From positions 12,296,001 to 12,360,000 of the forward strand of contig JAFREQ010000011.1 of NCBI GenBank assembly GCA_025331565.1: a stretch of DNA of 64,000 nt, read 5' to 3'. Below, one piece after another: positions 24,209-36,749 of the stretch (position 1 is its first letter; every line of letters starts with the position of its first letter). The position numbers were made by a program, and so were the translations under genes. The stretch comes from Holacanthus passer. Lineage: Eukaryota; Chordata; Actinopteri; Pomacanthidae. Below the pieces are notes generated by a model. That model was not told the DNA's origin and ran no database searches. It worked only from the letters and a program-made list of their open reading frames with translations.

Positions 24209-24532
24209 CTGCAATGATTAGAGAGAACAGGACATTTTTTGTTCCCCGAAAGATGATCAACCAAACAATAACATTTCTGTTTTTCTGTGTCACCCTCTGA
24301 ACTCTTGAAAGAGAGGAACTCTGGACGAACGGACGCTTTTAACAGAACCGGATGACAATTACCTTGCTTTTTGTATCACTCTTTAAGCCTGCATTGTTTA
24401 CATTGAACACGGTGTGAGTGCGTCTGTGTGTGTGTTATGTGTGCACGGTGGTGGTTTAAAGTTGTTGACTAATGTGTGTCGGGGGCCATGGTGGGTGAGA
24501 GACGTGGCACTGTACTATAAACATAGTTAAAC

Positions 24533-24538
24533 AATAAA
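24533..24538 (+). terminator. fbxo42: Distal poly(A) signal of fbxo42
   Basis: AATAAA followed within 30 bases by a T/GT-rich run, as expected downstream of a cleavage site. Confidence 0.55.
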
Positions 24539-24559
24539 GGCCTCCATGTCTGCTCTGTC

Positions 24560-26600
24560 ACATTTTCAAAGTTCCTGCTGTGTGTGTGGTCAAACATCAC
24601 TACACTGACAAGAAGAGCTCATCATAGTAACTGCTCTGGAGCTTTCAATAATATTTCTGGTATCTAGATGTTCAAATTTCCGTTTTTTACTGAGCATGAA
24701 CTCAACTTTTAAGCCATTGTGGATGAGACAAATGGAAGCAAAGGAAGGCCACAATAATTTGAATTTTATAAGCAACTGAAAAAAAGTGAAATTTATATTT
24801 TTATATTCATGTTACTGTTAAGATGCTATTGAATTTAAACCACCTTTGAATTAGTTTGGTTGGAATTCATCTCTGACATTTTAAATAAATCATTTCAAGT
24901 AGGACAATTTAAAAGTCCACCAAAAATTTAAAAGCATACATTTTTGGTTTCTCTTCACAAATTCAGCCAGGAAATTAAAGTGTCTAATATTCAAAGAACT
25001 ATTCAAGTTGTTGGAATTCAGTCATTTTATGGATCTAAAAATTCAGTTGAATTGATATGGTTTTATATTGTTTTGAATTTTTAGATCCACTGTGGGTTTT
25101 TTTTTTTAATATGTTAGCTTAATTTTTTGTATGAATACTTGGTAACAAGCAAAGAAACTTTCATTAATTTTGAAAATTTACGTGACTTGAAATGACCTGA
25201 AAAATTCAAAGAGGGAAATTCAGACGATCCAGATGATTTTCAAAAAAATGTTCAGTGCTATAAATTCAGTGAAGTATTCAGTGGTGACAGTACATTAGAC
25301 AATTAGGTGTTTAGTTTATATTATATGGATGGATATCATATGACCTTTCTTTGCTTCCGTAAGACGTCTTGACAACAACAGGGCAAGACCATGTGAAACC
25401 ATTGAAAGCTCCAGGTCTTGTTGTGAAATTGAAGTTTCTATTGTTGCATTTGATTTATTTAATAAGAGGCAGTACAAGTCACATCTGATGGTGTTTGGAG
25501 TAGTTGTACTTTATATAGCTGTAGACGAGCGCCCTCTAGTGGCTCTTTTAACATACAGCACAAATAGAAAAAGACCTTTAGATGAGTCATCTCAAATGCA
25601 AGCAGCATCATTTGTTCCAAGTCTAATTCATATACAACATATTTCGCAAGAAATACGTCAGAGAAATTATTAATTTGAACACACACACATTTCCACATTA
25701 ATCCCCTCCGTTTTAAATTATTAATTTAAATTTAATATTTATCAAATCATTCTTAAAATGTTTCTGAAACAATCATTCATATAAGAACAATTTCAGTTCA
25801 ATTATATTGTGCAAAAGTGAAGTAGAGGACATGTTTGTTTGTTTTGCTTGTGAGATTATCCAGACTATCTTTGGCAGATTAACCTTGTTTCAGACACCTA
25901 TTTAAGTTGGTGTTTGGATCCCTGCCCTCCTTTCCCTCAGACTCTCCTCCCCCCCTCTTTGACCAACAATAACCTTTTACCCAGAGAGCTCCTATAGGAC
26001 CAGAGCAGGGGCCGATCAGAGCACAGCCACCTGGTTGGAGCTCACTGAGGGATGTGGTGATGTGGCAGACAGGACTGAAACCAGATTGGCTCTGACCGGA
26101 GGCAGAGGGAGGAGACTTTGACAATGAATGTGCTGAGGACACATGTTTACAATGATGGTGGAGGGAGGAAGAATGGAGCTGCACAGGATCACTGAACACT
26201 GTGAGTGTCTGAATGAAGTAACCAAATACTGGAGATATTTCTGTAACTTTTTAAAAGGCACACGAGAGGAGTTTTCTATTTGAGTGTGTTTGCATGTGGT
26301 GGTTGTGCTGTGCTTGTTTTTGTAGTTGCATGTGAGTTTGAATGAATTAAAGTGGAGTGGTGTGTAACTTGTTTGTGTCAGGTGATCTTGTGTGCTCTGA
26401 AAGATGCATCTTTTAATTGTTCTCAGTCTGTTTGTTTTGCATTTTCTGGTGTATTGTTGTTGAATTTTATGCTGCAAGTTTAGAGAGTTACACATGAGGA
26501 ACTATTTTTTTGTCATGTGGGGAACTAAAACCTGAATGTTTCCCCTCAGTCTTGATGCACATGCACTTTCTGTTCTGATACTCACAATTCACAAATGTTA
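24560..26600. other. Intergenic DNA between fbxo42 and slc25a34
   Basis: No exon was recognised. The left half (to 25850) is strongly AT-rich and includes a foldback-like element. The right half (25880-26250) is GC-richer, with a TATTTAAG string at 25898-25905, and could hold an slc25a34 promoter or 5' exon. ORFs up to 159 residues on the minus strand lack motifs. Confidence 0.45.
24885..25200. repeat. Foldback-like repeat with central hairpin
   Basis: A perfect 16-bp inverted repeat (TGGATCTAAAAATTCA at 25030-25045 and its complement at 25074-25089) sits at the centre. Outer arms TCATTTCAAGT (about 24889-24899) and ACTTGAAATGA (about 25183-25193) are also complementary. The rest of the arms is diverged. 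It may be a decayed inverted-repeat transposon; no ends or target duplication were identified. Confidence 0.5.
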
Positions 26601-26883
26601 ACACGAATTCATTCTTTTGCAGATGGTGCCTCCTTTGAACAGCCTGACAGTCAAGGAAGCTAACGAAAGCCACTACAGAAGGACACCAAAGGGGCACGTT
26701 GACCTGCAGTGTCATAGGAGAAACGTGCAAAACAGATATTGAATGAGTTATCACAAAAACTGATAGTGTTTGTTTCTGGCGTCACTGTTCTGAACTAAGT
26801 ACATTCTCTCTGCTCCCTAACAAACTGAGACAAGGAGGTCATCACAAGGACTAACAGGACAAACTGAAGTTCACTTCTCAGGG

Positions 26884-29800
26884 ATGACCAGTGCTCGGCT
26901 GCTGAAAGCTTCACCAGAAGACTCTGTGTTTGCTGCCCAACCTTCCCACAGGATGACATCCGCTGTGTCCTCTGTACCCCGCACCGTCTTCGGCCCCTCG
27001 CCGCCCCCTCCAGCTGTCTGGCCTCCTCTGGACTTTGCTCTGGGTGCTCTTGCCTGCTGCGCGGCCTGTGTTTTCACCAATCCCCTGGAGGTGGTAAAGA
27101 CCCGTCTGCAGCTTCAGGGAGAGCTGCGTGCACGGGGGTCCTACCAGAGACACTACCGGGGAGTCCTGCAGGCCCTGTGGGTGGTGGGCCGCACAGACGG
27201 GCTCCGGGGCCTGCAGAAGGGGCTCTCAGTGGGGCTGATCTACCAGGGTGTGATGAACGGTGTGAGGCTGGGGTCCTACTCCTACTGTGAAGCCCTGGGT
27301 GTCACCTCCTTCCACGGGGGGAGTCTGCTGTCAGGGGCAGGAGCCGGGGCGCTGGGTGCCTTCATTGCCTCTCCTGCCTACCTGGTAAGTTTAATTGTCT
27401 GCTCGTGACCCCTTAATACAAAGCAGTCTCCACCTGTGGCCCCTCATCACAGGGTGAATGTCAGTAAATTGTGAGCAGTTTATTTAAGGAGTAGTTTTTT
27501 ACCCTCTCATACATATTCATTTTAAAGGTTTTTAGAGGTGTGAAGAGGTAAAAATACACAGTATTTGGCAAGAAAAGAGCAAACTTTGGAGAATTAAAAG
27601 AATAAACAATTTTGTGTAGTATACATTTTTTTCTTATTTCCTAAACTGGTAATTGTCTTGTGACCACATACATTTATCCTGCTAACCCTTGAGGAAGTCC
27701 AGATTTGAACCATTAGATCAACTTTTAAAAAATTAGTGGAAGTTACAAGATATTTGTAGATAAATGTGTATTATGTCCATTTACTTGTATACAAAAAGAT
27801 GAGAGTCACAACTATGTATTTTCTTTCAGATACACTGATGTCACTGTGCATGATGTTGAATGAGAGTCTTATGATCCTTTTTCTTGTGAACATTTAAAAT
27901 ATGTCCCTCAAATGTCGTACGAGATGTCAGCCATTATGTGATTTGGGTGGTATTTGTTGCATCTGTGCGTTCACGGTCTAAAACTAAGCTTAATAGGAAA
28001 TTGAAACCCCATGCACCACTGAGAGTGTATCATCCGATTAGGTTACACTCAACATGCTCAACCTCACACACACACATGTTAAAGAAAACCGGATAAGTTA
28101 ATTAACAGCCAAACAACTGGCATAGGCTAAAGGAAGGCAAGAGAGCTGATGTGGAAAGACAATATGGGTAATTGTCCTCAGATATATTATGCAAAAGGTT
28201 TCAGCATATCACTATTCAATGCAAATACTAATAATACTATTAATGTTTCAGGCCAACACACATCCAGAAATCATGTTTGCACCTGCTAGGTGTATATCAC
28301 CAATGATAAAGCTCTAATAGTTGCAACACCCTCCCTGAAGTCATGATCTACAGCGACATAATACATGTGTCAGCTTTGTGAACAGATCAGCAACAGGCAG
28401 TATTGTAACATTAGATTGCATTGTTAACACACTACAAAGCTTGTGCAACATTGTAAAACAAGATCCATCACTACTGCACTCGCTTGCACTCACTTAATAT
28501 GAATTGAATTCAAACCTGACGTTGCAAACCATCGGGGTTTGGCCTGGACAACAGTATTGTAAGTCAGTACACACAGAGACATAAAAGCACCCCAGCTCAG
28601 TTTCAAAGGCATCTCAAATGTCCTGAATCTATTTTTATCCAGCATGAGCACTTGTGAGGGAAGGTTGCGCAGGTGTGTGTGTGTGTGTGCGTATGGTGGA
28701 GTCAGGTTAGTCACAGGTCACGTCTAATTTGATTGCATCTAGGTTGAAACAATATACAAGGTGAAACAATATGATTATAGGCTGACTTAACCATATCCTC
28801 TCCAGATGGATGAGTCATTTATCTTTTCATTACCCATCTGTTCACATCCAGATGTCATTCAACTGTATTGATTGTCAAAATGGATTCAGATTTAATAAGC
28901 ATCCATAAAACCAGGCAAGACTTCCTCATAAATGTTTATTTTTTCAACACGTGTTTTGACGTCCACACCAGGCTCTAATGTCGCAGTTATGATTTACAGC
29001 GTTTATGAATGTCCCCGTTTCCACGACAGGATTGGTGTCGTTGTTTTCCTGCCTCGGCTGTCAGCCAATACATTTTCAACCATTTAACCTTTTGCATCGT
29101 CATGGAAAGACAATATTGTTTGATGACGTCTTTGTCCATATCTAGGTCACTAAAAATACCCCTCACTTTCCTTCGAGCTGCCCACTGCTGCCAAAAATAT
29201 ACAGTATCTTGTGGCTCCTTGCTATGTGCTGTTGACAGTGAATGAAGGAAGGAGAGGTGAAGGTCATTTTTATCGACACGGAGAGGCGTCTTGGCTTTGT
29301 GCTATAACTGCTGCAACAGTTTGAACGTCTGGTTTGGTGTAAATGAATAAATGAAGAAGTCATTGTTTGTTTTTGTTATGAAACTCTTACCTGGTGACAA
29401 TTAGTTACCTGTAATTGTTGCATAACTCATCCTGGCAACTGACTCAGACATTATCTAACTCCATTTTCTCCCCAGGTGAAGACCCATCTGCAGGCTCAAA
29501 CTGTGGAAACCATAGCAGTCGGCCACCAACATAACCATCTGGTAAAACTCACGAGACACTCATGTTTCATTATTTTGTAGCTTACTTAAGTAAAAGTAGT
29601 AATACCACGATGTAAATATACACCAATATAAGCAAAAGTCATTCATTCAAAATCTATGTACAATGTACTTTTAATTATCAAAAGTAAAAGCCCTCATTAT
29701 GCGGAATGAACCCAGTAAGTGTTATATTTTTATATATTATTGATTTTTCACTACTCATACATGAAGCAGCAATGTAATGTTATATCTGCTCTAGACAGAA

Positions 29801-31238
29801 CAAACTCTAACTGCTTATCATTCTGTTTGGTAGTTCATAATAAAGCATCATATGCAAAAACAGATTTTATTCATTTTCCATAATCTTATTTTGTTTGTGT
29901 ATGTGCACTCCAGGAAATATCACCCAAACTGTTGTTGGTTCATGTATTTGAAGCTTTTATCTGTTTTTATATATTAGCTCTCTTCTCAGGACTATATGTG
30001 TGTATAAATTTTGAAATAGTTGTACTTGAGTAAATGTACTTGGTTACATTTCACCATTGATAGATTCTATATGTTTGGTATTCAAACTTTGTACTGTAAT
30101 GTAAGAATCAGGCCAACGAGTTGTTCCATGACTCACATAGGTGGTCAACATTTACACAATAAGGCTTTTGTGGCCATGGATAAATACAAAGACAGAGATA
30201 CAGCATTGATCAGGAGACCAGTGGTCTCAATGCTGTCAATAAATGTTTCTGCACGCAGCATTAAAATTATCTTACAGGCAGACTACTTTGCCCTGATATG
30301 GCTCAAAGGTCTATGCATGAAAAAGGCTTTTTAATTTATTAGAAAACTGCCTCTAAAAAAGGATGAAACTGAAAAACATTTTTTAATTTTATTTTCACCA
30401 CTGTATTCTACCACCACATGATAGAAAAACATACACAGTATCATTAGGTGCTCTTATCTGCTATGTCCAACACACCAATGCCTTTGTTTTCTTCCATTTC
30501 AGGGAGTGTCTGATGCCTTTGTTACCATCTATAGAAGAGAAGGTTTAATTGGCCTATGGAGGGGTGTGAATGGGGCCGTGCCTCGAGTCATGGTTGGATC
30601 AGCTGCTCAACTGGCAACCTTTGCCTCAGCCAAGGACTGGGTGTCGCATTCCCAGGTAGAAGTGAGAAACAGCTGACAATTTTACACCACATGTAGCTGA
30701 ACAGTTGCCGCCACTCCTTCGGCCAAAAGTCAAACCTCGGTTAATCATCAGTTTCCTTCTTTCCTTGCAGTGGTTTAGTCCAAACAGCTGGCTCACAGCT
30801 TTGATAGCTGCCATGATCAGTGGAGTCGCTGTTGCAATCACCATGACGCCATTCGACGTCATCAGTACACGTCTGTACAACCAGCCGGTGGATGAGTCTC
30901 ATAGGGTGAGTTTAAGTGACCTCTTTACGTCAAATTTGTAATTGCATTCAATAATGGCACAAAAGGCTATTGTAAGATCAAGTGATCGGGCTGAATGCAC
31001 ACAAAGATGAGAGCTCTGGAGACTTATTGTTTTCTTTGTCTGCCTCTAGGGGCGTCTGTATCATGGATTTTCAGACTGCATGCTGAAGGTGTGCCAAGCT
31101 GAGGGCCTGCTGGGCCTGTATAAAGGTATGGGCCCTGTCTTCCTGCGTTTGGCCCCGCACACAGTGCTCAGCATGCTGTTCTGGGATGTGATGAGGCAAC
31201 AGACAGTGAAGGACAACCAGAGCTCGGGAAGGAGCTGA
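26884..31238 (+). CDS. slc25a34: slc25a34, mitochondrial solute carrier
   Basis: A member of the SLC25 family of inner mitochondrial membrane carriers; its substrate is not established. Five coding exons: 26884-27384, 29476-29541, 30503-30655, 30771-30905, 31050-31238. They total 1044 nt (347 aa), every exon a whole number of codons. The three SLC25 signatures are seen: NPLEVVKTRLQLQG (repeat 1), SPAYLVKTHLQAQT (repeat 2) and TPFDVISTRLYNQP (repeat 3). The last one lacks the usual basic residue, as in human SLC25A34/35. VGHQHNHL and PRVMVGSAAQLATFASAK match human SLC25A34 rather than other carriers. Linkage to tmem82 agrees. The start at 26884 gives about 43 residues before the carrier fold; an ATG at 26953 (324 aa) is an alternative. 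Confidence 0.94.
27385..29475 (+). other. slc25a34: slc25a34 intron 1, 2.1 kb
   Basis: The largest intron of the gene, flanked by CTG/GTAAGT and CCCCAG/GTG. Apart from a GT microsatellite (about 28673-28690) I see no embedded gene or RNA. The ORFs of 66-78 residues lack motifs. Confidence 0.6.
29570..30070. repeat. Dispersed teleost repeat in slc25a34 intron 2
   Basis: CTTACTTAAGTAAAAGTAGT at the left and TTGTACTTGAGTAAATGTACTTGG at the right are a pairing I recognise from a common teleost repeat. The interior shares CTCATT...CAGTAAGTGTTATA with 10840-10895. Confidence 0.6.
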
Positions 31239-31369
31239 AACACTCCAAACACCTCACTGGACTCTGTTATAGCGTCTAAAATGATCCATCGACTTATGAA
31301 ACACTGAATTTAAAGCAAAAGTTCTACATTTTGGTAAAAGTGCTTATTTGCTTTTTTGGTTGAGAAGAT

Positions 31370-31510
31370 TGATACCACTGTCATGTCTGTACTGTAAATA
31401 TGAAGCTACAGCCGGAAGCAGCTGGTTATCTCAGCTTAGCGTAAAGACTGGAAACAGGGGGAACACATGTTGCACAGCCTATCAAATTTCTCAGATATAT
31501 AAAATTGCTG
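31370..31510. repeat. Fragment of a teleost dispersed repeat in the slc25a34 3'UTR
   Basis: The phrases AATATGAAGCTACAGCC, CTCAGCTTAGCGTAAAGAC and TGGAAACAGGGGG occur in the order I recall from a repeat widely spread in percomorph genomes. Ends are not defined. Confidence 0.55.
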
Positions 31511-31901
31511 ATGAACGATCAGGTTTTACCTTAATACCTCAAATGATGAATTTACAAGCAATGTCTCACATGTCGACTCGATGCACAGCTGATATGAGAG
31601 AAGTGAGACCCATATGACTTACAAGCACATGAGTGGAGTGCAGATGACCTGAGGAGCAGGTCTGGATGTATTAAGATGTAAATGTATGCTCTGTGTACCA
31701 AGTTTGTAATTTGTCACAGTTTAATGAATAACTCTAGTTGCCTTGTCTGTTCTACGTAAAGAAAGACATCTGATGGGAATGTTTTTGTCTACTGACATAT
31801 GAACTTCTTATACCTAAAGCCAAGAATGCCATTTGATTTGAAGGTTTTTCACTGAAATGTGACCTACAGATATGTCAAGCCTTTGAACAGCAGTTAATAA
31901 T

Positions 31902-31907
31902 AATAAA
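31902..31907 (+). terminator. slc25a34: Poly(A) signal of slc25a34
   Basis: AATAAA 664 bases after the stop codon, followed by a T-rich run. Confidence 0.5.
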
Positions 31908-31909
31908 GA

Positions 31910-32324
31910 CATTTTTTGTATGAAATGTGTTATATACTTTTGTTTTTGTATCCTCTTGGATGTAAGTGCTGCATCTTTGAATACATGATATCTAAGACAC
32001 ATTGTAAGCAAAGAGTGATTTTATTTTGGACCCAGTGAAAAGGTCTGATTGCTCTGTGACCCTGATCATCATTTTGAGAGGATTTTCAGCCTCTTTCATC
32101 AGGAAATGATTAAACTGACAAACACTCTAAAATCACTTTTGACCTTTGGAGCTTGAACATTGAGCACTCGCGACCTGATCAGGAGGAAGAAATAAAGCCA
32201 ATGGGACTGTTTGGCTCACAGGAATTCTGCATTAGCTGACTTGCAGTTTCTGATCAGGGTCTTGGATTGAAGCAGCATGAGTGAAAGATTATAGTGACCT
32301 TGTTGAGACAAGGAAAACATAAAA
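31910..32324. other. Spacer between slc25a34 and tmem82
   Basis: Only about 0.4 kb separates the slc25a34 poly(A) signal from the tmem82 start codon, so this holds the tmem82 promoter and 5'UTR. No TATA box or CpG cluster stands out. Confidence 0.45.
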
Positions 32325-34227
32325 ATGTTTCTCCCCTTCTCCTGGATCCTGGGAACATCTGAATGGAGCCCTTTTGATTCAAACCCCATAGACAGATTTT
32401 TTCAAGGTGAGTTGACTGTTTTTCTTCCTCGTGGCAATAAAAAGATAAATTCTCAGAACTTGTGTGTGACGTAGTTTCTTTATATACTTATGTTTTGGTT
32501 GTGGTGTTATTCATGTTTAAAGGTCTTGTGGGTGCATGTGGAATATCGGTGCTGTGCAATTTGATGAGAGTTTACCACTTCATTCAAACATGCAGGTGAG
32601 CTTATTCTGTAAAAAGGAGAGAAAATATTTTATATATTTAGGTTTTTGTATGTGCATTATATTCATTGTGTTAATTTTCTCTCCACACAGTGATTCTGAT
32701 TCTGAATCTGAAACTGAAGGCAAACAGAGGTCATCTTCTTCCGACAGTCTTCTGAGAGTGAGCTGGAAAACAGTTCTCCAGTTCTGGTCTCTGGTGGTCC
32801 TCCTGTCTCTGGTGGGCCCGAGGGTTTCCTCTCTGATAGTGCTGGAGTTTTCTCTCAGAGCTGTTTCTGCCTGGGTATCAGCAGGACAGGTGAGTTCCTC
32901 AACACACGTGACCAGAGCAGCTGATAACACACTGGGTTAGGCTTGTTTTACATCCATATCCAGCGTACTCCCAGTGTTTGTTCTTGTGTTTAACATATAA
33001 GATAAGATAAGATAAACCTTTATTCGTCCCACAGTGGGGAAATTTACATATATATATATAGATATTTCAAATACTGATCTACTGTATCTGTTCTGCATCT
33101 ATCTGGACTCAGGATGCCAATGGCAGAGGCCTAGACCTGCTCCTCATCCAGTGCCAGTTCTCCCTGGGTTGCTGCCTCACCTGTACTCTGGCCTTCCTCC
33201 ATCAGGGGGCTCCACACAGCTCCCTCAGCTTGTTTCTGGCAGCCGCTCTCAGCTGGGCACTGGCAAGTGTCAGCCACAGTCTGTGGAGCCATGCGGCCAG
33301 ACTGTACCCACTACATAGCACAGAGCGTTACTGTGGGAAGTGCATCACCCTCCTGACCTCTGGACATGCCATACTGGCTTCACTGCAAAGAGCGGTTATC
33401 TTGGCCTTCGCTCTAGCAGCTGTGGTTTCCACCGCTATGGTTTATGACCACTTCCTGTCCCAGAAGGATGCTCTGAAGTTTTGGACTCCATTGACACTCT
33501 GTTACACTATGTTGGTGGTCTATATTCAAGGTGATTATCAGGTCAACTATTTTAGGGGATTAAACTGGTCCTTCTGGATAATAGAAAAACCTTTACATTA
33601 GAAAAGTCAAGTCACAGACAACAAATGGGAGAACAGAAAAGTAATACAAACGAAACTTAAAAACAAAAAACAACGATTTACAACACAATACATAAAAAAC
33701 AAATGTTATCAAAAATACAATCCTTATCTCATGAAAGTTACAGAAACACTTTTCATTATTATTGTGTAACTTTCTTTTTTTTGATTGTGCACAGAGGATC
33801 AGAACCGGCAGCCTGGATCAGTGGCCCTGTTGCACACTGTGGTTTTGCGACTGGGAGCCTTACTGGTGCTCATGCTGACTGTGGGTGACTGGTCTGATGT
33901 GCTCCATGTCCTCATCACTTTCCTGGGTGAAGCCATCTGCCTGCTCCCCTCTCAGGACCTGCTGCAAGCTGTGTTACAGGTCAGTGTGAATCATCTCTTT
34001 CACTCACAGTCATTTTACCAATATATTTTATGAATTTAAGCTCTCATTTCCACAACATGACTATTTTTGTATTTATTACAAAACTGTTAGTTGTTAGTAA
34101 TGGTGACAAATGTAAAAATGAATGGTGACATTTAATTGTGATGCCTCATTTGTAGGAAGAAGAAGAAACAAGCTTGAACAAATCCAGTCACAAGACAAGG
34201 GAACACACATCATCAGATGACAGCTGA
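32325..34227 (+). CDS. tmem82: tmem82, multi-pass transmembrane protein 82
   Basis: TMEM82 is an uncharacterised multi-pass membrane protein. Six coding exons: 32325-32406, 32523-32595, 32691-32889, 33113-33530, 33795-33979, 34156-34227. They total 1029 nt (342 aa; human about 343), in frame. The start is MFLPFSWILGTSEW; exon 2 reads LVGACGISVLCNLMRVYHF. Exon 3 has an acidic-serine linker (SDSDSESETEG) before hydrophobic segments. At least six membrane spans can be seen, including VLQFWSLVVLLSLVG, SLFLAAALSWALASV, VILAFALAAVVSTAMV, LTLCYTMLVVYI and VVLRLGALLVLMLTV. The tail (EEEETSLNKSSHKTREHTS) is polar and probably cytosolic. Identification rests on the hydrophobic pattern, length and its place between slc25a34 and fblim1, as on human 1p36. 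Confidence 0.9.
33000..33060 (+). repeat. GATAA tract and dispersed-repeat tail in tmem82 intron 3
   Basis: Repeated AGATA units are followed by ACCTTTATTCGTCCCACAG and TGGGGAAATTT, a tail I recognise from many teleost repeat copies. It ends in a TA run, about 50 bases before the exon 4 acceptor. Confidence 0.65.
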
Positions 34228-36700
34228 TGGCTGATGTGACTAAAATCTGCCTCAAATACCTGTGACTTCCTCCAAAGACCAGACATGCCAATACTCAATA
34301 TTAATACTAAAATTGTAAAAGGATTATTGTGTATTTACTTTTATTGAGTCTTGTTTTAAACAGAAGGAAAGAGTGAAGAGATTGTAATGCTGCACCATAT
34401 AACAGCTGCTGTTTACTTTCCAAAGCTACTTTCCGCTATTAACTGGAAGATTAAAATCTTAAGCAAATCTGATTGTCGTGGGCAGCTACCTTGCTTTAAT
34501 GTTGCACTGTTTGAGTGTTTCATTTAATGGAAGACAACTACAGGAAAAGCTGCATAATAAATATGCTGTATTCCTGATGATGTTTTTCTCTAGTAATTCA
34601 ATCAAGTGATGAAAGCTACACACTGTCAACAGATTAGACCTCCACCAGCAAAGGATGAAGGGTTGTTAAAACGTTCATTTTAAAATATAGACAGCCTCCA
34701 TATTCAGAAATTGGCTTGGATAGAAAGTAATTAGTATTCATTGCTGCTTTTCGGAAGCTTTTTGATGCCCCTTCTATGCATGAATTATACATTAGTCTCA
34801 TTAGATCAGATATTCTAGACAACTGTTCTTGGAGAAATGCTTAATTTATGAATTCTAGATTTAAAAGCGTTGCTGAATATCAGAGGAACTGGTCAGGAGG
34901 GTGTGTACATTTTAAGATGGTAATCATCAAGATGCCATATTGCCATCCGTGGTCCACTGAAGGTGACCTTATACCACTGATGAAAAGGAAAAGGGAACTT
35001 CACTGATTTTACACAGAAAGATCAGTTCACTCACAGTAGTGAAAAATGGCTTTTCTGTGACTCTGGTGGCAACGTTGGAAAGTGAAAACACATAAGATGC
35101 AATATTGATATCATCGAGGTTATCTCAGCTCGGGGACGAGACATACATTTTTGTTTACAGAAAGCCTGCATTACTAGAAGTGTGGGGTTTTAAAGAAGTG
35201 GGCATGTAGGAGGCAGTGGGGTAGAATAAAAGACACCACCCAGTTGCATTGTGGGAAATGCATTTTTAGAGCTTGACCTTTATCATGGTCTAAAAGTCAG
35301 GATATCTCAGCCTCTGTTGCTACGATTTTCACTTTTCTTCTTGATCTGTCTCTCACAATCCCCCAACTTCAGTCAAGCAATTTTACTCTCGCTTGAGAAA
35401 CCTTTGGGTAAAGTAACAGTGTTTCTCCCTGAGAAGTGGTTTTCCCACTCCTGCAGATGTTTACAGTTAGGAAGTCGATATCAACTGTTTTTGCGAACAT
35501 GCAATTGTCCCTGTTGTTCCTATCTCCTGTGTTTCTTCCTGTTCCCTTCATTTCCCTTCATTCTCTCTCCATTGCTGCCCTGCTCACCCAAATTGAGGAT
35601 TACAGTAAAAAAAAAAATTACACTGTGATGTCGGTGAGTAAATTGAAAAGTCATGCCGCAGAAGCAGCACAGAGGTTCAGAGGGTTTAATGAGGATTTGG
35701 GCTGTTGGGGGGGCGGAGCGTGGAGGTCTGTGGATTGTGTCATCAGTAGGCATGCTCCCTCCTGCAACCCTGACATCACTGCAGCATTCCTTTCCACAGA
35801 GCTGGAACAACAGAGACCCCCATCACTCTCCTCATCTCCGTCTCCCGTTCACCCTCTCTCGCACATTCCTGCCTCGTTCTCCTTTCACGCTGACCCACAT
35901 CGATCAGGAAAGTTTTAGTCAACGTTTAGCTTCTCACTCCATCCTCCTCTTTGCCTCTCGGAGGAGAGCAGACCTCTCAAGGCTTGGAAACTAACCACAA
36001 TATTTTTGCTGATCAGCAGACCTGATATTGCTTAGACTCACTCTGGTGGAGAGCAGCAAACACAACAAAGCAGCTTTTTCATAGCTCTCTCAGACATCAC
36101 TCACTGTTGCCTCCCCCCTCTCTCTCCTAATACACCAATATCTCCTCTTGCACAATGCCCTGATTCATGGCACTGTAATGCTTCTGCTCCTTTGCAGTCG
36201 CTCTCAAACAGAAGAGCTCCATCAGGAGAGGCCGATGGAGTCCACCACGTATTATCAGAGGCACAAATGGGAAGGGACACTGATAGTGAGTCGAGGCTAA
36301 AGAGATATAATGTAGTGGGGGAAGGGAAGAAGGAAAGAGGGAGAAGAAAAAAGGAGGCAGACGCAATGAGGGAGGTAGGGAAAATAAAGCTGACAGAACA
36401 ATAAGGCAGAGCTGCACAGGAGAGACAAAGAGGACAGATTGAGATAGGGGGTTGCTGGAAAAGGCAGGTACAGTCACATCCTGCTGGCATACAAAAAGAT
36501 AAAGAAGTGGGAGGCAGCAGTGTGTCTCTGCTTGTCTATTTAATGGTGAAAACCTTATGACACACTTTATGATACTGTATATTGCCTTTGTAAAAAGTCT
36601 GACTGTGTGCTTTTGGTTAGATTGCCCAATTGTTACATGCCTTTCTTTGTGTCTGTGTGCACGCAGCCAGTGTGTGTGTGTGTGCGCCAAGTTTTCATAG
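34228..36700. other. tmem82 3'UTR and intergenic DNA before fblim1
   Basis: A tmem82 poly(A) signal (AATAAA) is at 34556-34561. Beyond it no coding exon was recognised on either strand. The ORFs of 96-187 residues at 35.2-36.7 kb overlap each other on both strands in low-complexity CT/GA-rich DNA. A repeat copy lies at about 35180-35300. Confidence 0.45.
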
Positions 36701-36749
36701 TGGATGAATGTGTCATGTTTTTTACTGCACTTTGCCCGAGATTAACTGT

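Noticed and set aside
26016..26495. 159-residue minus-strand ORF upstream of slc25a34
   Set aside because: Histidine/threonine/serine-rich translation of repetitive TG/CA-like DNA, no motif.
36127..36690. 187-residue minus-strand ORF
   Set aside because: It sits in CT/GA low-complexity DNA with overlapping ORFs on both strands and reads as biased sequence, not a protein family.
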